Assembly: GCF_007896895.1 (NCBI RefSeq)
Contig: NZ_VOGW01000028.1
Span: 66,820 to 106,363, forward strand
DNA: 39,544 bases
Source of the DNA: Streptomyces misionensis
GTDB taxonomy: Bacteria > Actinomycetota > Actinomycetes > Streptomycetales > Streptomycetaceae
Direction of reading: 5' to 3'
Shown here piece after piece: positions 22,354-31,457 of the stretch. The position numbers were made by a program, and so were the translations under genes. Every line of letters begins with the position of its first letter. Positions within the stretch are counted from its first letter, which is position 1. The notes beneath the pieces were generated by a model. The model did not search any database. It saw nothing but the letters and a program-made list of their open reading frames with translations, and had not been told where the DNA came from.

Positions 22354-23706
22354 ATGACAAGCACCGGGTTCCGCCGCACGTTCGTCGCGATCGGCGTCTG
22401 TTCCTCCCTCGCCCTCGCCGCCACCGCCTGCGGTTCGGGCGGCGACGGCTCGGCGAGCGGCAAGACGCGCATCACCGTCAACTGCGAGCCACCGAAGAGT
22501 GCCAGAACCGACCGGAAGTTCTTCGACGCGGACGTCGCCTCCTTCGAGCGGCAGAATCCGGACATCGACGTCGTCACCCACGACGCCTTCCCCTGCGAGG
22601 ACCCCAAGACCTTCGACGCCAAGCTCGCCGGCGGCCAGATGGAGGACGTGTTCTACACGTACTTCACCGACGTCGGGCATGTCGTGGACATCAAGCAGGC
22701 CGCCGACCTCACGCCGTACCTCAAGGAGATGAAGAGCTACGGCACGCTCCAGAAGCAGTTGCGGGACATCTACACCGTGAACGGGAAGGTCTACGGCATA
22801 CCGCGCACCGGATACAGCATGGGGCTGATCTACAACCGCGCTCTGTTCGAGCGGGCCGGCCTCGACCCCGACAAGCCCCCCACGACCTGGGACGAGGTCC
22901 GCGCCGACGCCAAGAAGATCGCCGCCCTCGGCAACGGCACCGTCGGGTACGCCGACTACAGCGCCCAGAACCAGGGCGGCTGGCACTTCACCGCCGAGCT
23001 GTACTCCCAGGGCGGCGACGTCGTCAGCGCCGACGGCAAGAAGGCGACCGTCGACACCCCCGAGGGGCACGCCGTCCTGCAGAACCTGCACGACATGCGG
23101 TGGACCGACGACTCCATGGGCAGCAAGCAGCTGCTCGTCATCAACGACGCGCAGCAGATGATGGGCGCCGACAAGCTCGGCATGTACCTGGCCGCGCCCG
23201 ACAACATCCCGATCCTCGTCAAGGAGAAGGGCGCCAGCTACGACGACATCGCCATCGGCCCCATGCCCGGCGGCCAGGGCACCCTGATCGGCGGCGACGG
23301 CTACATGTTCAACAAGCACGACTCGCCCGCCCAGATCCGCGCCGGCCTGAAGTGGCTGGAGCACATGTACCTCACCCCCGGCAAGGGCTTCCTCGGCGAC
23401 TACGCCCGCGCCAAGCGGAACAACGCTCCCGTCGGCCTGCCCGAGCCGCGCCTGTTCACCGGCGCCGCCGACGCCAAGGACCAGGAGATCAAGAAGGCCA
23501 ACGCCAACGTCCCGGTGAAGAACTACCAGCCCTTCCTCGACGGCAACACCGGACTCCGGATGAAGATCGAACCGCCGAACGCGCAGCAGATCTACTCCGT
23601 CCTCGACGGCACCGTCTCCGCCGTCCTCACCAAGAAGGACGCCGACATCGACCAGCTCCTGAAGGACGCGTCCGGCAAGATCGACAGCATTCTGGCCCGG
23701 AGCTGA
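22354..23706 (+). CDS. Sugar ABC transporter substrate-binding lipoprotein
   Basis: A 450-residue extracellular solute-binding protein of the MalE/family 1 type. A lipoprotein signal (GFRRTFVAIGVCSSLALAAT) has a lipobox ending at Cys26 (ATAC). The mature protein shows typical cluster features, such as NPDIDV, a hinge region around GIPRTGYSMGLIYNRALFERAGL, and TWDEV. GAGGGG precedes the ATG at 22354. It is the first gene of an operon with two permeases, an alpha-glucosidase and an alpha-1,3-glucanase, so nigero- or other alpha-gluco-oligosaccharides are likely ligands (inference). Confidence 0.93.
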   Translation: MTSTGFRRTFVAIGVCSSLALAATACGSGGDGSASGKTRITVNCEPPKSARTDRKFFDADVASFERQNPDIDVVTHDAFPCEDPKTFDAKLAGGQMEDVFYTYFTDVGHVVDIKQAADLTPYLKEMKSYGTLQKQLRDIYTVNGKVYGIPRTGYSMGLIYNRALFERAGLDPDKPPTTWDEVRADAKKIAALGNGTVGYADYSAQNQGGWHFTAELYSQGGDVVSADGKKATVDTPEGHAVLQNLHDMRWTDDSMGSKQLLVINDAQQMMGADKLGMYLAAPDNIPILVKEKGASYDDIAIGPMPGGQGTLIGGDGYMFNKHDSPAQIRAGLKWLEHMYLTPGKGFLGDYARAKRNNAPVGLPEPRLFTGAADAKDQEIKKANANVPVKNYQPFLDGNTGLRMKIEPPNAQQIYSVLDGTVSAVLTKKDADIDQLLKDASGKIDSILARS

Positions 23707-23711
23707 CCGCC

Positions 23712-24665
23712 ATGACGAAGACGGCCGAACGGCAGCCGACGGCGGCCGCCGTCCCCTCGGTCCCGGCGCCGCCCCCGGCACGGGACCGGGGGCGGCGCCG
23801 GCTGATCGACCAGGCCCGCGCCTACGCCTTCCTCCTCGGCGGCCTGCTCTGCTTCGCCCTGTTCTCCTGGTACCCGGCGATCCGCGCGGTCGTGATCGCC
23901 TTCCAGAAGTACACCCCGGGCTCCCCGCCCCAGTGGGTCGGCACCGCCAACTTCACCCGCGTCCTGCACGACCCCGAGTTCACCGCCGCCTGGCGCAACA
24001 CCTTGTGCTTCACCCTGCTCGCCCTGCTCATCGGCTTCGCCGTCCCCTTCCTCCTCGCCCTCGTCCTCAACGAACTCCGGCACGCCAAGGCCTTCTTCAG
24101 GGTCGTGGTCTACCTGCCGGTGATGATCCCGCCGGTGGTCAGCGCCCTGCTGTGGAAGTGGTTCTACGACCCCGGAGCCGGCCTCGCCAACGAGGCGCTG
24201 CGCTTCGTGCACCTGCCCACCTCGAACTGGTCCAACGGCACCGACACCGCGCTCGTCTCCCTGGTGATCGTGGCGACCTGGGCCAACATGGGCGGCACCG
24301 TCCTCATCTACCTGGCCGCCCTGCAGTCCATCCCCGGCGAACTGTACGAGGCCGCCGAACTCGACGGCGCGAACCTCCTCCAGCGCATCCGGCACGTCAC
24401 GGTCCCGCAGACCCGGTTCGTGATCCTGATGCTGATGCTCCTTCAGATCATCGCCACCATGCAGGTGTTCACCGAACCGTTCGTCATCACCGGCGGCGGC
24501 CCCGAGAGCGCCACCGTCACCGTCCTCTACCTCATCTACAAATACGCCTTCCTCTACAACGACTTCGGCGGCGCGTGCGCCCTCAGCGTCATGCTCCTGC
24601 TGCTGCTTGGCGCCTTCTCCGCCGTCTACCTGCGGCTCACCCGGAACGAGGGGGACACCGCATGA
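23712..24665 (+). CDS. Sugar ABC transporter permease, MalF-type
   Basis: A 317-residue inner-membrane permease with six predicted helices after a Pro/Arg-rich cytoplasmic N-terminus. The ATPase-docking EAA loop reads EAAELDGANLLQRIRHVTVP (starting at E213). It starts five bases after the binding-protein stop and overlaps the next permease by four bases (ATGA), so it is translationally coupled. It forms a heterodimer with the MalG-type partner. Confidence 0.94.
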   Translation: MTKTAERQPTAAAVPSVPAPPPARDRGRRRLIDQARAYAFLLGGLLCFALFSWYPAIRAVVIAFQKYTPGSPPQWVGTANFTRVLHDPEFTAAWRNTLCFTLLALLIGFAVPFLLALVLNELRHAKAFFRVVVYLPVMIPPVVSALLWKWFYDPGAGLANEALRFVHLPTSNWSNGTDTALVSLVIVATWANMGGTVLIYLAALQSIPGELYEAAELDGANLLQRIRHVTVPQTRFVILMLMLLQIIATMQVFTEPFVITGGGPESATVTVLYLIYKYAFLYNDFGGACALSVMLLLLLGAFSAVYLRLTRNEGDTA

Positions 24666-25540
24666 CCGCCACCCGCACCCTGATCTCCCCGGCCACCCTC
24701 GCCCGCCCACGCGGCAAGGCGATCTACTGGACGGTGTTCACCGCCGTCGTCGTCCTCTTCGCGCTCGCCTTCCTCTTCCCGGTCTACTGGATGGTCACCG
24801 GCGCGATGAAGTCCCCCGACGAGGTCGCCCGGACCCCGCCGACGCTGGTGCCGCAGCACTGGCACACCGGCGCCTACACCGACGCCTGGGACCTGATGCA
24901 GCTCCCGCAGCACCTGTGGAACACCGTCGTCCAGGCGGCCGGCGCCTGGGCCCTCCAACTGGTGTTCTGCACGGCCGCGGCCTACGCGCTGTCCAAGCTG
25001 CGGCCCGCCTTCGGCAAGGTGATCCTCGGCGGCATCCTCGCCACCCTCATGGTGCCGGCCCAGGCGCTCGTCGTGCCCAAGTACCTCACCGTCGCCGATC
25101 TGCCGCTGCTGCACACCAGCCTGCTCAACGACCCCCTCGCCATCTGGCTCCCGGCCGTCGCCAACGCCTTCAACCTCTATCTGCTCAAACGGTTCTTCGA
25201 CCAGTTGCCCCGCGATGTGCTGGAGGCCGCCGAGATCGACGGCGCCGGCAAGCTGCGCACCCTGTGGTCCGTCGTCCTGCCCATGTCCCGGCCGGTCCTC
25301 GGCGTCGTGTCCATCTTCGCGCTGGTCGCCGTCTGGCAGGACTTCCTGTGGCCGCTCATGGTCTTCTCGGACACCGACAAGCAGCCGATCAGCGTGGCGC
25401 TGGTCCAGTTGTCGCAGAACATCCAGCTCACCGTGCTCCTCGCCGCGATGGTGATCGCCGGCATCCCGATGGTGGCGCTGTTCCTCGTCTTCCAGCGGCA
25501 CATCATCGCGGGGATCAGCGCGGGCAGCACCAAGGGCTGA
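24662..25540 (+). CDS. Sugar ABC transporter permease, MalG-type
   Basis: A 292-residue permease with six helices and the EAA loop EAAEIDGAGKLRTLWSVVLP (from E188). Its start overlaps the MalF-type gene. No ATP-binding subunit is encoded in the operon. In Streptomyces one shared ATPase, MsiK, energises many sugar importers, and this importer probably depends on it or an equivalent. Confidence 0.94.
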   Translation: MTATRTLISPATLARPRGKAIYWTVFTAVVVLFALAFLFPVYWMVTGAMKSPDEVARTPPTLVPQHWHTGAYTDAWDLMQLPQHLWNTVVQAAGAWALQLVFCTAAAYALSKLRPAFGKVILGGILATLMVPAQALVVPKYLTVADLPLLHTSLLNDPLAIWLPAVANAFNLYLLKRFFDQLPRDVLEAAEIDGAGKLRTLWSVVLPMSRPVLGVVSIFALVAVWQDFLWPLMVFSDTDKQPISVALVQLSQNIQLTVLLAAMVIAGIPMVALFLVFQRHIIAGISAGSTKG

Positions 25541-25573
25541 CGCCGACCGCACGTCTACAGAAAGGCAAGCTCA

Positions 25574-27181
25574 GTGGGACAGCCCACCCATGCCCCCGGC
25601 AGCCACGACTGGTGGCGCGACGCCGTCATCTACCAGGTCTACGTCCGCAGCTTCGCCGACGGCGACGGCGACGGCACCGGCGACCTCGCGGGAGTCCGCG
25701 CCCGGCTGCCGTACCTGGCCGAACTCGGCGTGGACGCGCTGTGGTTCAACCCCTGGTACCGGTCGCCGATGAAGGACGGCGGCTACGACGTCGCCGACTA
25801 CCGCGCCATCGACCCGGCGTTCGGCACCCTCGCCGAGGCGGAGAAACTCATCGCCGAGGCGCGCGGACTGGGCATCCGCACCATCATCGACATCGTCCCC
25901 AACCACGTCTCCGACCAGCACCCCTGGTTCCGGGCCGCCCTCGCCGCCGGCCCCGGCAGCCCCGAACGGGACCTGTTCCACTTCCGGCCCGGCCGCGGCC
26001 CGCACGGCGAACTCCCGCCCAACGACTGGCCGTCGCAGTTCGCCGGCACCACCGAACCGGTGTGGACCCGGCTGCCCGACGGCGAATGGTACCTGCACCT
26101 GTTCACCCCCGAACAGCCCGATCTCAACTGGGCCCACCCGGCCGTCCGCCAGGAACACGAGGACATCCTCCGCTTCTGGTTCGAAAGGGGGGTCGCCGGC
26201 GTCCGCATCGACTCCGCTGCCCTGCTCGCCAAGGACCCGGACCTCCCGGACCTGGCCGCGCACCCGGAGCCGCACCCCTTCGTCGACCGCGACGAACTCC
26301 ACGACATCTACCGCTCCTGGCGCGCCGTCGCCGACGCCTACGACGGTGTCTTCGTCGGCGAGGTCTGGCTCCCCGACGCCGAACGCTTCGCCCGCTACCT
26401 GCGCCCCGACGAACTCCACACCGCCTTCAACTTCTCCTTCCTGTCCTGCCCCTGGGACCCCGCACGGCTGCGCGCCGCCATCGACACCACCCTCGCCGAG
26501 CACGCCCCGGTCGGCGCCCCCGCCACCTGGGTGCTGTGCAACCACGACGTCACCCGCACGGTCACCCGCTACGGCCGCGAGGACACCGCCTTCGACTTCA
26601 CCACCAAGGCCTTCGGCACCCCGACCGATCCGACGCTCGGCACCCGCAGGGCGCGGGCGGCCGCCCTGCTGTCCCTCGCGCTGCCCGGGTCGGTGTACGT
26701 GTACCAGGGGGAGGAGCTGGGACTGCCGGAGGCGGAGATCCCGGCCGACCGCATCCAGGATCCGATGTACCACCGCTCGCACGGCGCCGACCCCGGCCGC
26801 GACGGCTGCCGGGTGCCGCTGCCATGGGCGGCCGGCATGCCGTACGCGGGCTTCGGCTCGGCATGCGAACCGTGGCTGCCGCAGCCGGCCGACTGGCCGT
26901 CGTACGCGGCCGACCGGCAAGAGCACGACCCCGACTCCATGCTCACCCTCTACCGCAGGGCCATCGCCCTGCGCCCGCGCCTCGGCACCGGCCCCCTCAC
27001 CTGGCTGCCCGGTCCCGGCGACGTCCTCGCCTTCTCCCGCGCGGGCGGCGCGATCTGCGTGGTCAACTTCTCCGCCACCCCCGCCGACCTCCCCGCGCAC
27101 TCCGAACTCCTGCTCAGCAGCGGCCCCCTGGACGAGACGGGCCGGCTGCCGCAGGACACCGCGGCCTGGCTGCACGCCTGA
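25574..27181 (+). CDS. GH13 alpha-glucosidase (cytoplasmic)
   Basis: A 535-residue GH13 enzyme of the oligo-alpha-glucosidase type with no signal peptide. The conserved regions are visible in order: DIVPNH (106-111), GVRIDSA with nucleophile Asp213, GEVW with acid/base Glu263, and NHD with Asp325. The N-terminal WWRDAVIYQVYVRSFADGDGDGTGDL is characteristic. The start is a GTG at 25574 with AAAGGCAAG upstream, 33 bases after the permease gene. It would hydrolyse imported alpha-linked oligosaccharides to glucose. Linkage preference cannot be read from sequence; the operon suggests alpha-1,3. Confidence 0.93.
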   Translation: MGQPTHAPGSHDWWRDAVIYQVYVRSFADGDGDGTGDLAGVRARLPYLAELGVDALWFNPWYRSPMKDGGYDVADYRAIDPAFGTLAEAEKLIAEARGLGIRTIIDIVPNHVSDQHPWFRAALAAGPGSPERDLFHFRPGRGPHGELPPNDWPSQFAGTTEPVWTRLPDGEWYLHLFTPEQPDLNWAHPAVRQEHEDILRFWFERGVAGVRIDSAALLAKDPDLPDLAAHPEPHPFVDRDELHDIYRSWRAVADAYDGVFVGEVWLPDAERFARYLRPDELHTAFNFSFLSCPWDPARLRAAIDTTLAEHAPVGAPATWVLCNHDVTRTVTRYGREDTAFDFTTKAFGTPTDPTLGTRRARAAALLSLALPGSVYVYQGEELGLPEAEIPADRIQDPMYHRSHGADPGRDGCRVPLPWAAGMPYAGFGSACEPWLPQPADWPSYAADRQEHDPDSMLTLYRRAIALRPRLGTGPLTWLPGPGDVLAFSRAGGAICVVNFSATPADLPAHSELLLSSGPLDETGRLPQDTAAWLHA

Positions 27182-27231
27182 GCCGCGGCGCACCGCTGTC
27201 CCGCGAACCCCCACCACGAAGGGAACAGCTC

Positions 27232-29409
27232 ATGCACAGCAGCACCGTCAGATATGTCAGGCGCATGCCAGCCGTGGGGGCGGTCGTCGCCCTCGCCGCC
27301 GGCATGCTCGTCGCCGTGGCCCCCACCGCAGACGCGGCCGCGGGCGCCACCCTGCCCTTCACCTCGGTCGAGGCCGAGTCGGCCACCACCACCGGCACCA
27401 AGATCGGCCCGGACTACACCCAGGGCACCCTCGCCTCGGAGGCGTCCGGCCGGCAGGCCGTCCGGCTGTCCTCGGGACAGCGGGTGGAGTTCACCGTGCC
27501 GCGAGCGGCCAACGCGGTGAACGTCTCCTACAGCGTCCCCGACGGCCAGTCCGGCTCGCTCGACGTGTACGTCAACGGCACCAAGCTGGCCAAGACCCTC
27601 CCGGTGACGTCCAAGTACTCGTACGTCGACACCGGCTGGATCACCGGCAGCAGGACGCACCACTTCTTCGACAACGCCCGGCTGCTGCTGGGGCAGAACG
27701 TCCAGGCCGGCGACAAGGTCGCGTTCGTCGCGACCAGCACCCAGGTCACCGTGGACGTGGCCGACTTCGAACAGGTCGCCGCGGCGGCAGCACAGCCGTC
27801 AGGTTCGGTGTCCGTCGTCGCCAAGGGCGCCGACCCCAGCGGCAACGGCGACTCCACCCAGGCCTTCCGGGACGCCATCGCCGCCGCCCAGGGCGGTACC
27901 GTGTGGATCCCGCCGGGCGACTACCGGCTCACCTCCTCCCTCGGCGGCGTACAGAACGTCACCCTGCAGGGGGCGGGCAGCTGGTACTCCGTCGTGCACA
28001 CCTCCCGGTTCATCGACCAGTCCGGCTCCGCGGGGAACGTCCACATCAAGGACTTCGCGGTGATCGGTGAGGTCACCGAGCGCGTCGACTCCAGCCCGGA
28101 CAACTTCGTCAACGGCTCCCTGGGGCCGAACTCGTCCGTCTCCGGCATGTGGATCCAGCACCTCAAGTGCGGCCTGTGGCTGACCGGCACCAACGACAAC
28201 CTGGTCGTGGAGAACAACCGCATCCTGGACACCACCGCCGACGGCATCAACCTCAACGGCACCGCCAAGGGCGTCCGGGTCAGCAACAACTTCCTGCGCA
28301 ACCAGGGCGACGACTCCCTCGCGATGTGGTCGCTGTACGCCCCGGACACCAACTCCAGCTTCGAGAACAACACCGTCTCCCAGCCCAACCTCGCCAACGG
28401 CATCGCCATCTACGGCGGCACCGACATCACGGTGCGCAACAACCTGGTCTCCGACACCAACGCCCTCGGCAGCGGCATCGCCATCTCCAACCAGAAGTTC
28501 TTGGACCCGTTCTCGCCGCTGTCCGGCACCATCACGGTCGACGGCAACACGCTGGTGCGCACCGGAGCGCTCAACCCCAACTGGAACCATCCGATGGGAG
28601 CCCTGCGGGTCGACTCGTACGACAGCGCCATCAACGCCACCGTGAACATCACCAACACCACGATCACCGACAGCCCGTACAGTGCCTTCGAGTTCGTCTC
28701 CGGCGGCGGACAGGGATACCCGGTGCGGAACGTCAACGTGACCGGCGCGACGGTGCGGAACACTGGCACCGTCGTGGTCCAGGGGGAGGCGCAGGGGGCG
28801 GCCACCTTCAAGAACGTCACCGCGACCGGCGTCGGTTCGGCCGGGGTGTACAACTGCCCCTTCCCGGCGAACTCCGGTTCGTTCACCCTCACCGACGGCG
28901 GTGGCAACTCCGGCTGGTCCAGCACCTGGTCGGACTGCTCCACCTGGCCCCAGCCCGGCCAGGGCAACCCGGCGCCCGACCCCAACCGCAACCTCGCCCA
29001 GGGCCGTCCGGCCACCGCGACCGGCTCCCAGGACGTCTACACGCCGGGCAAGGCGGTCGACGGCGACGCCAACTCGTACTGGGAGTCGGCCAACAACGCC
29101 TTCCCGCAGTCGTTGACGGTCGACCTCGGATCGTCGTACGCGGTGCGCCGGCTGGTGCTGAAGCTGCCGCCGTCCTCGGCGTGGGGCGCCCGCACCCAGA
29201 CCGTCACCGTGCTCGGCAGCACCGACGGTTCGAACTACTCCACGGTGGTCGGCTCCCAGGGCTACCGGTTCGACCCGGCCACCGGCAACACCGCCACGGT
29301 GTCCCTGCCGAGCGGCACGAACCTGCGCTACCTGCGTCTGTCGGTCAGCGCCAACACCGGATGGCCGGCCGGGCAGTTCAGCGAGGTGGAGGCCTACCTC
29401 ACCTCCTGA
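27232..29409 (+). CDS. Secreted GH87 alpha-1,3-glucanase (mutanase) with two carbohydrate-binding domains
   Basis: A 725-residue exported enzyme. A Sec signal peptide (1-36) is followed by a CBM35/CBM6-like beta-sandwich (about 40-182, beginning FTSVEAESATTTG) and a right-handed parallel beta-helix (about 192-575, starting VVAKGADPSGNGDSTQAFRDAI). A C-terminal discoidin/F5-8C-like domain covers about 585-725 (NLAQGRPATATGSQDVYTPGKAVDGDANSYW). Asp337 (TADGIN) and Asp360-Asp361 (QGDDSLAMW) match, including the 23-residue spacing, the three catalytic aspartates I recall for GH87 alpha-1,3-glucanases. A less likely alternative is another beta-helix glycanase such as a pectate-lyase relative. GGGAACAGCT precedes the ATG. 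It is the last gene of the operon before a strong hairpin. Confidence 0.85.
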   Translation: MHSSTVRYVRRMPAVGAVVALAAGMLVAVAPTADAAAGATLPFTSVEAESATTTGTKIGPDYTQGTLASEASGRQAVRLSSGQRVEFTVPRAANAVNVSYSVPDGQSGSLDVYVNGTKLAKTLPVTSKYSYVDTGWITGSRTHHFFDNARLLLGQNVQAGDKVAFVATSTQVTVDVADFEQVAAAAAQPSGSVSVVAKGADPSGNGDSTQAFRDAIAAAQGGTVWIPPGDYRLTSSLGGVQNVTLQGAGSWYSVVHTSRFIDQSGSAGNVHIKDFAVIGEVTERVDSSPDNFVNGSLGPNSSVSGMWIQHLKCGLWLTGTNDNLVVENNRILDTTADGINLNGTAKGVRVSNNFLRNQGDDSLAMWSLYAPDTNSSFENNTVSQPNLANGIAIYGGTDITVRNNLVSDTNALGSGIAISNQKFLDPFSPLSGTITVDGNTLVRTGALNPNWNHPMGALRVDSYDSAINATVNITNTTITDSPYSAFEFVSGGGQGYPVRNVNVTGATVRNTGTVVVQGEAQGAATFKNVTATGVGSAGVYNCPFPANSGSFTLTDGGGNSGWSSTWSDCSTWPQPGQGNPAPDPNRNLAQGRPATATGSQDVYTPGKAVDGDANSYWESANNAFPQSLTVDLGSSYAVRRLVLKLPPSSAWGARTQTVTVLGSTDGSNYSTVVGSQGYRFDPATGNTATVSLPSGTNLRYLRLSVSANTGWPAGQFSEVEAYLTS

Positions 29410-29465
29410 TCTCCTGAGCTTCCGGCACCCCGGACCGGGCGGCCCCGCCGGAGCCGCCTTCGGGG

Positions 29466-29498
29466 GCCGGCGCCCGGGCGGGGAGCCCGGGCGCCGGC
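29466..29498 (+). terminator. Hairpin terminator of the glucan operon
   Basis: Perfect 14-bp inverted repeat GCCGGCGCCCGGGC / GCCCGGGCGCCGGC with a 5-base loop, 57 bases after the GH87 stop. No T-run follows. Confidence 0.7.
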
Positions 29499-29511
29499 GG
29501 ACGGCGCATGT

Positions 29512-29566
29512 CCGCCGCTGATCCGGTGGTGGACGGCGCCGCCGGCCACCACCGGATCAGCGGCGG
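29512..29566 (-). terminator. 21-bp perfect inverted repeat overlapping the MFS stop codon
   Basis: Arms 29512-29532 and 29546-29566 are perfect complements over 21 bp around a 13-base GC-rich loop. The right arm includes the last codons and stop of the minus-strand MFS gene. It most likely terminates that gene, and could also act on read-through from the glucan operon. Confidence 0.65.
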
Positions 29567-30831
29567 TACGCGGTGGCGGCGACGGCGGGCAGCAGGGCGA
29601 GGGCGAGGATGCCGCCGGTGAGCGCGAGGACGGGGTAGCCGGCCGCGGCGACCACGATGCCGGAGGCGATCCCGCCGGTGGCGCCCGCGACGGCGATGGA
29701 GACGTCGACCATGCCCTGGGTCCGGGCGCGGGTGGCGAGCGGGACGGTGTCGGTGATGATCGCGGTGCCCGAGACGAGGCCGAAGTTCCAGCCCAGCCCC
29801 AGCAGGGCGAGCGCGAGCGCGAGCAGGGCGACGGAGCCGCCGGGCGCGGCGGCCGCGAGGACGCCGGCGGCCAGCAGGGTGACGCCCGAGGCGACGGCGG
29901 CCTTCGTCCGCCCGTAGCGGTCGACGAGCCGGCCGGTCAGCGGGGAGGGCAGGTACATGGCGCCGATGTGGACGGCGATGACGAGGCCGGAGGTGGCGGT
30001 GCCATGGCCGTGGTCGTGCAGGTGGACCGGTGTCATCGTCATGACGGCGACCATGACGAGCTGGGTGACGACCATGACCAGGACGCCGAGGACCACGCCT
30101 CCGCGGCCCTCGCTCGCGTCGGCGGCATCGCCGGCGCCGGCGTCGGCCGGGCCGGGAGCGGCGCCTGCTTCCTCGGCCCGGGCGACGGCGCGGGCCAGGA
30201 GCAGCGGGTCGGGCCGCAGCCAGAGGGCGAGGACGAGCGCGGCCAGTGCGTAGGCGGCGCCGGAGAGCACGAAGGGCCCGGCGAGCCCGGGGATGCCGAG
30301 GTGCTCGGCGAAGGTGCCGGCCGGGGCGGCGAGGTTGGGGCCGGTGACGCCGCCGAGGGTGGTGGCGATGAGCACGGTGGAGACCGCGCGGGCCCGGTGG
30401 CCCCGGGCGGCGAGATCCGCTCCGGCGTAGCGGGCCTGGAGGTTGGTGGCGCTGCCCGCACCGTAGACGAACAGGGCGATGAACAGCAGGACCGGGTTGT
30501 CGAGGACGGCGGCGACGATGACACCGGCGGAGCCGATGGCGCCGGTGAGATAGCCGATCGCGAGCCCCGGGCGGCGGCCGCGGGCCTGGGAGAGACGGCC
30601 GACGGCGACGGCGGTGAGCGCCGATCCTGCGGTGAACAAGGCGCTGGGAAGCCCGGTGAGGCTGGTGGTCCCCAGCATGTCCTGGGCGAGGAGGGCCCCG
30701 ACGGTGACGCCCGCGGCGAGACCGGCGCCGCTGAGGATCTGGGAGGCGACCAGGACGCGCAGGATGCGGCGTTGGGCCTGGACGGGGTCGGCTATGTGGG
30801 CCGTCGTGCCGGCGGTCGGAGTGCTGGTCAT
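29557..30831 (-). CDS. MFS transporter (about 12 TM)
   Basis: A 424-residue membrane protein with about twelve hydrophobic segments. Motif-A-like loops are present in both halves (VGRLSQARGRRPGLAIGY and TGRLVDRYGRTKAAVASG), and a charged Ala/Asp/Glu-rich central loop separates them at about residues 210-240. A His-rich segment (VHLHDHGHGTATSG) follows TM7. Substrate unknown; the type resembles drug or sugar-efflux MFS proteins. GGAAGAGAAG precedes the ATG at 30831. It is convergent with the glucan operon. Confidence 0.9.
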   Translation of the reverse strand: MTSTPTAGTTAHIADPVQAQRRILRVLVASQILSGAGLAAGVTVGALLAQDMLGTTSLTGLPSALFTAGSALTAVAVGRLSQARGRRPGLAIGYLTGAIGSAGVIVAAVLDNPVLLFIALFVYGAGSATNLQARYAGADLAARGHRARAVSTVLIATTLGGVTGPNLAAPAGTFAEHLGIPGLAGPFVLSGAAYALAALVLALWLRPDPLLLARAVARAEEAGAAPGPADAGAGDAADASEGRGGVVLGVLVMVVTQLVMVAVMTMTPVHLHDHGHGTATSGLVIAVHIGAMYLPSPLTGRLVDRYGRTKAAVASGVTLLAAGVLAAAAPGGSVALLALALALLGLGWNFGLVSGTAIITDTVPLATRARTQGMVDVSIAVAGATGGIASGIVVAAAGYPVLALTGGILALALLPAVAATAYRR

Positions 30832-31065
30832 CTTCTCTTCCGGAGCGGGGATTCAGGGGGCCCTGAGAAACCGGGACGGCGACCGAGTATGCCGGACCCA
30901 TCGAAGGCAGGCGCCCCCGCGCACCTGCCCGGGCGAAACCGCCCGCCGCCCGGGCCTGTCCGGCGGATCACGACCGGGACGCGATGGGCCGGTACGCCCG
31001 CCCGCCGTCCGGTGGGGCAGGAGAATGAGCGGCATGACCATGGTGAAAGACATCGAGGCCCGGAC

Positions 31066-31371
31066 TGGGTGCAGATCGTCGAGTGGTACGACGAACTGGT
31101 GCGCCTGACCGACAGCCCGGTCGTCCGGCTCAACCGCGCGGTGGCCCTCGGCGAGGCCGACGGACCGCGCGCCGGACTGGCGGCGCTCGCGACGCTGAGC
31201 GACACCCTGCCCCGCCACACCGCGGTGGCCGCCTACCTCCACGAACGCGACGGCGACCTGGCGACGGCGGCACGGCTGTACGCCGAGGCCGCCCACACGG
31301 CACCGAACCTCGCCGAGCGCGACTACCTGACGCGCCAGGCCGCCCGGCTCAACGCCCTCCGCCGCAGCTGA
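31066..31371 (+). pseudogene. 3' remnant of an ECF sigma factor with TPR tail (ECF42-like)
   Basis: The frame encodes about 100 residues beginning DWVQIVEWYDELVRLTDSPVVRLNRAVALGEADGP, which is the C-terminal TPR-like extension of ECF42-type sigma factors. It continues through AAYLHERDGDLATAARLYAEAA to the natural end. The sigma-2 and sigma-4 domains are missing. Just upstream, a GGAG-preceded ATG at 31026 begins an unrelated short frame (MSGMTMVKDIEA) that joins the remnant out of frame at about 31066. This suggests a deletion that fused another start to the sigma gene's tail. Confidence 0.7.
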
Positions 31372-31457
31372 CAGACCGCCGGGAACTCGACACGCTCAGC
31401 AGGCATGCCGTACCGAGACCGCTGGGAGGAGACGCCCCCGCCGAACCACCGGTCCCG

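Noticed and set aside
22287..23711. In-frame open extension upstream of the MalF-type permease
   Set aside because: It reads in the wrong frame across the binding-protein gene. The permease begins at ATG 23712 with a normal N-terminus.
24607..27231. In-frame open extension of the GH87 gene upstream through the permease and GH13 genes
   Set aside because: The signal peptide and ribosome binding site at 27232 mark the true start. The upstream translation is a shadow of the MalG-type and GH13 genes.
29968..31065. Long plus-strand frame leading into the sigma-factor remnant
   Set aside because: It is antisense to the MFS gene and only its last 100 codons resemble a protein family.
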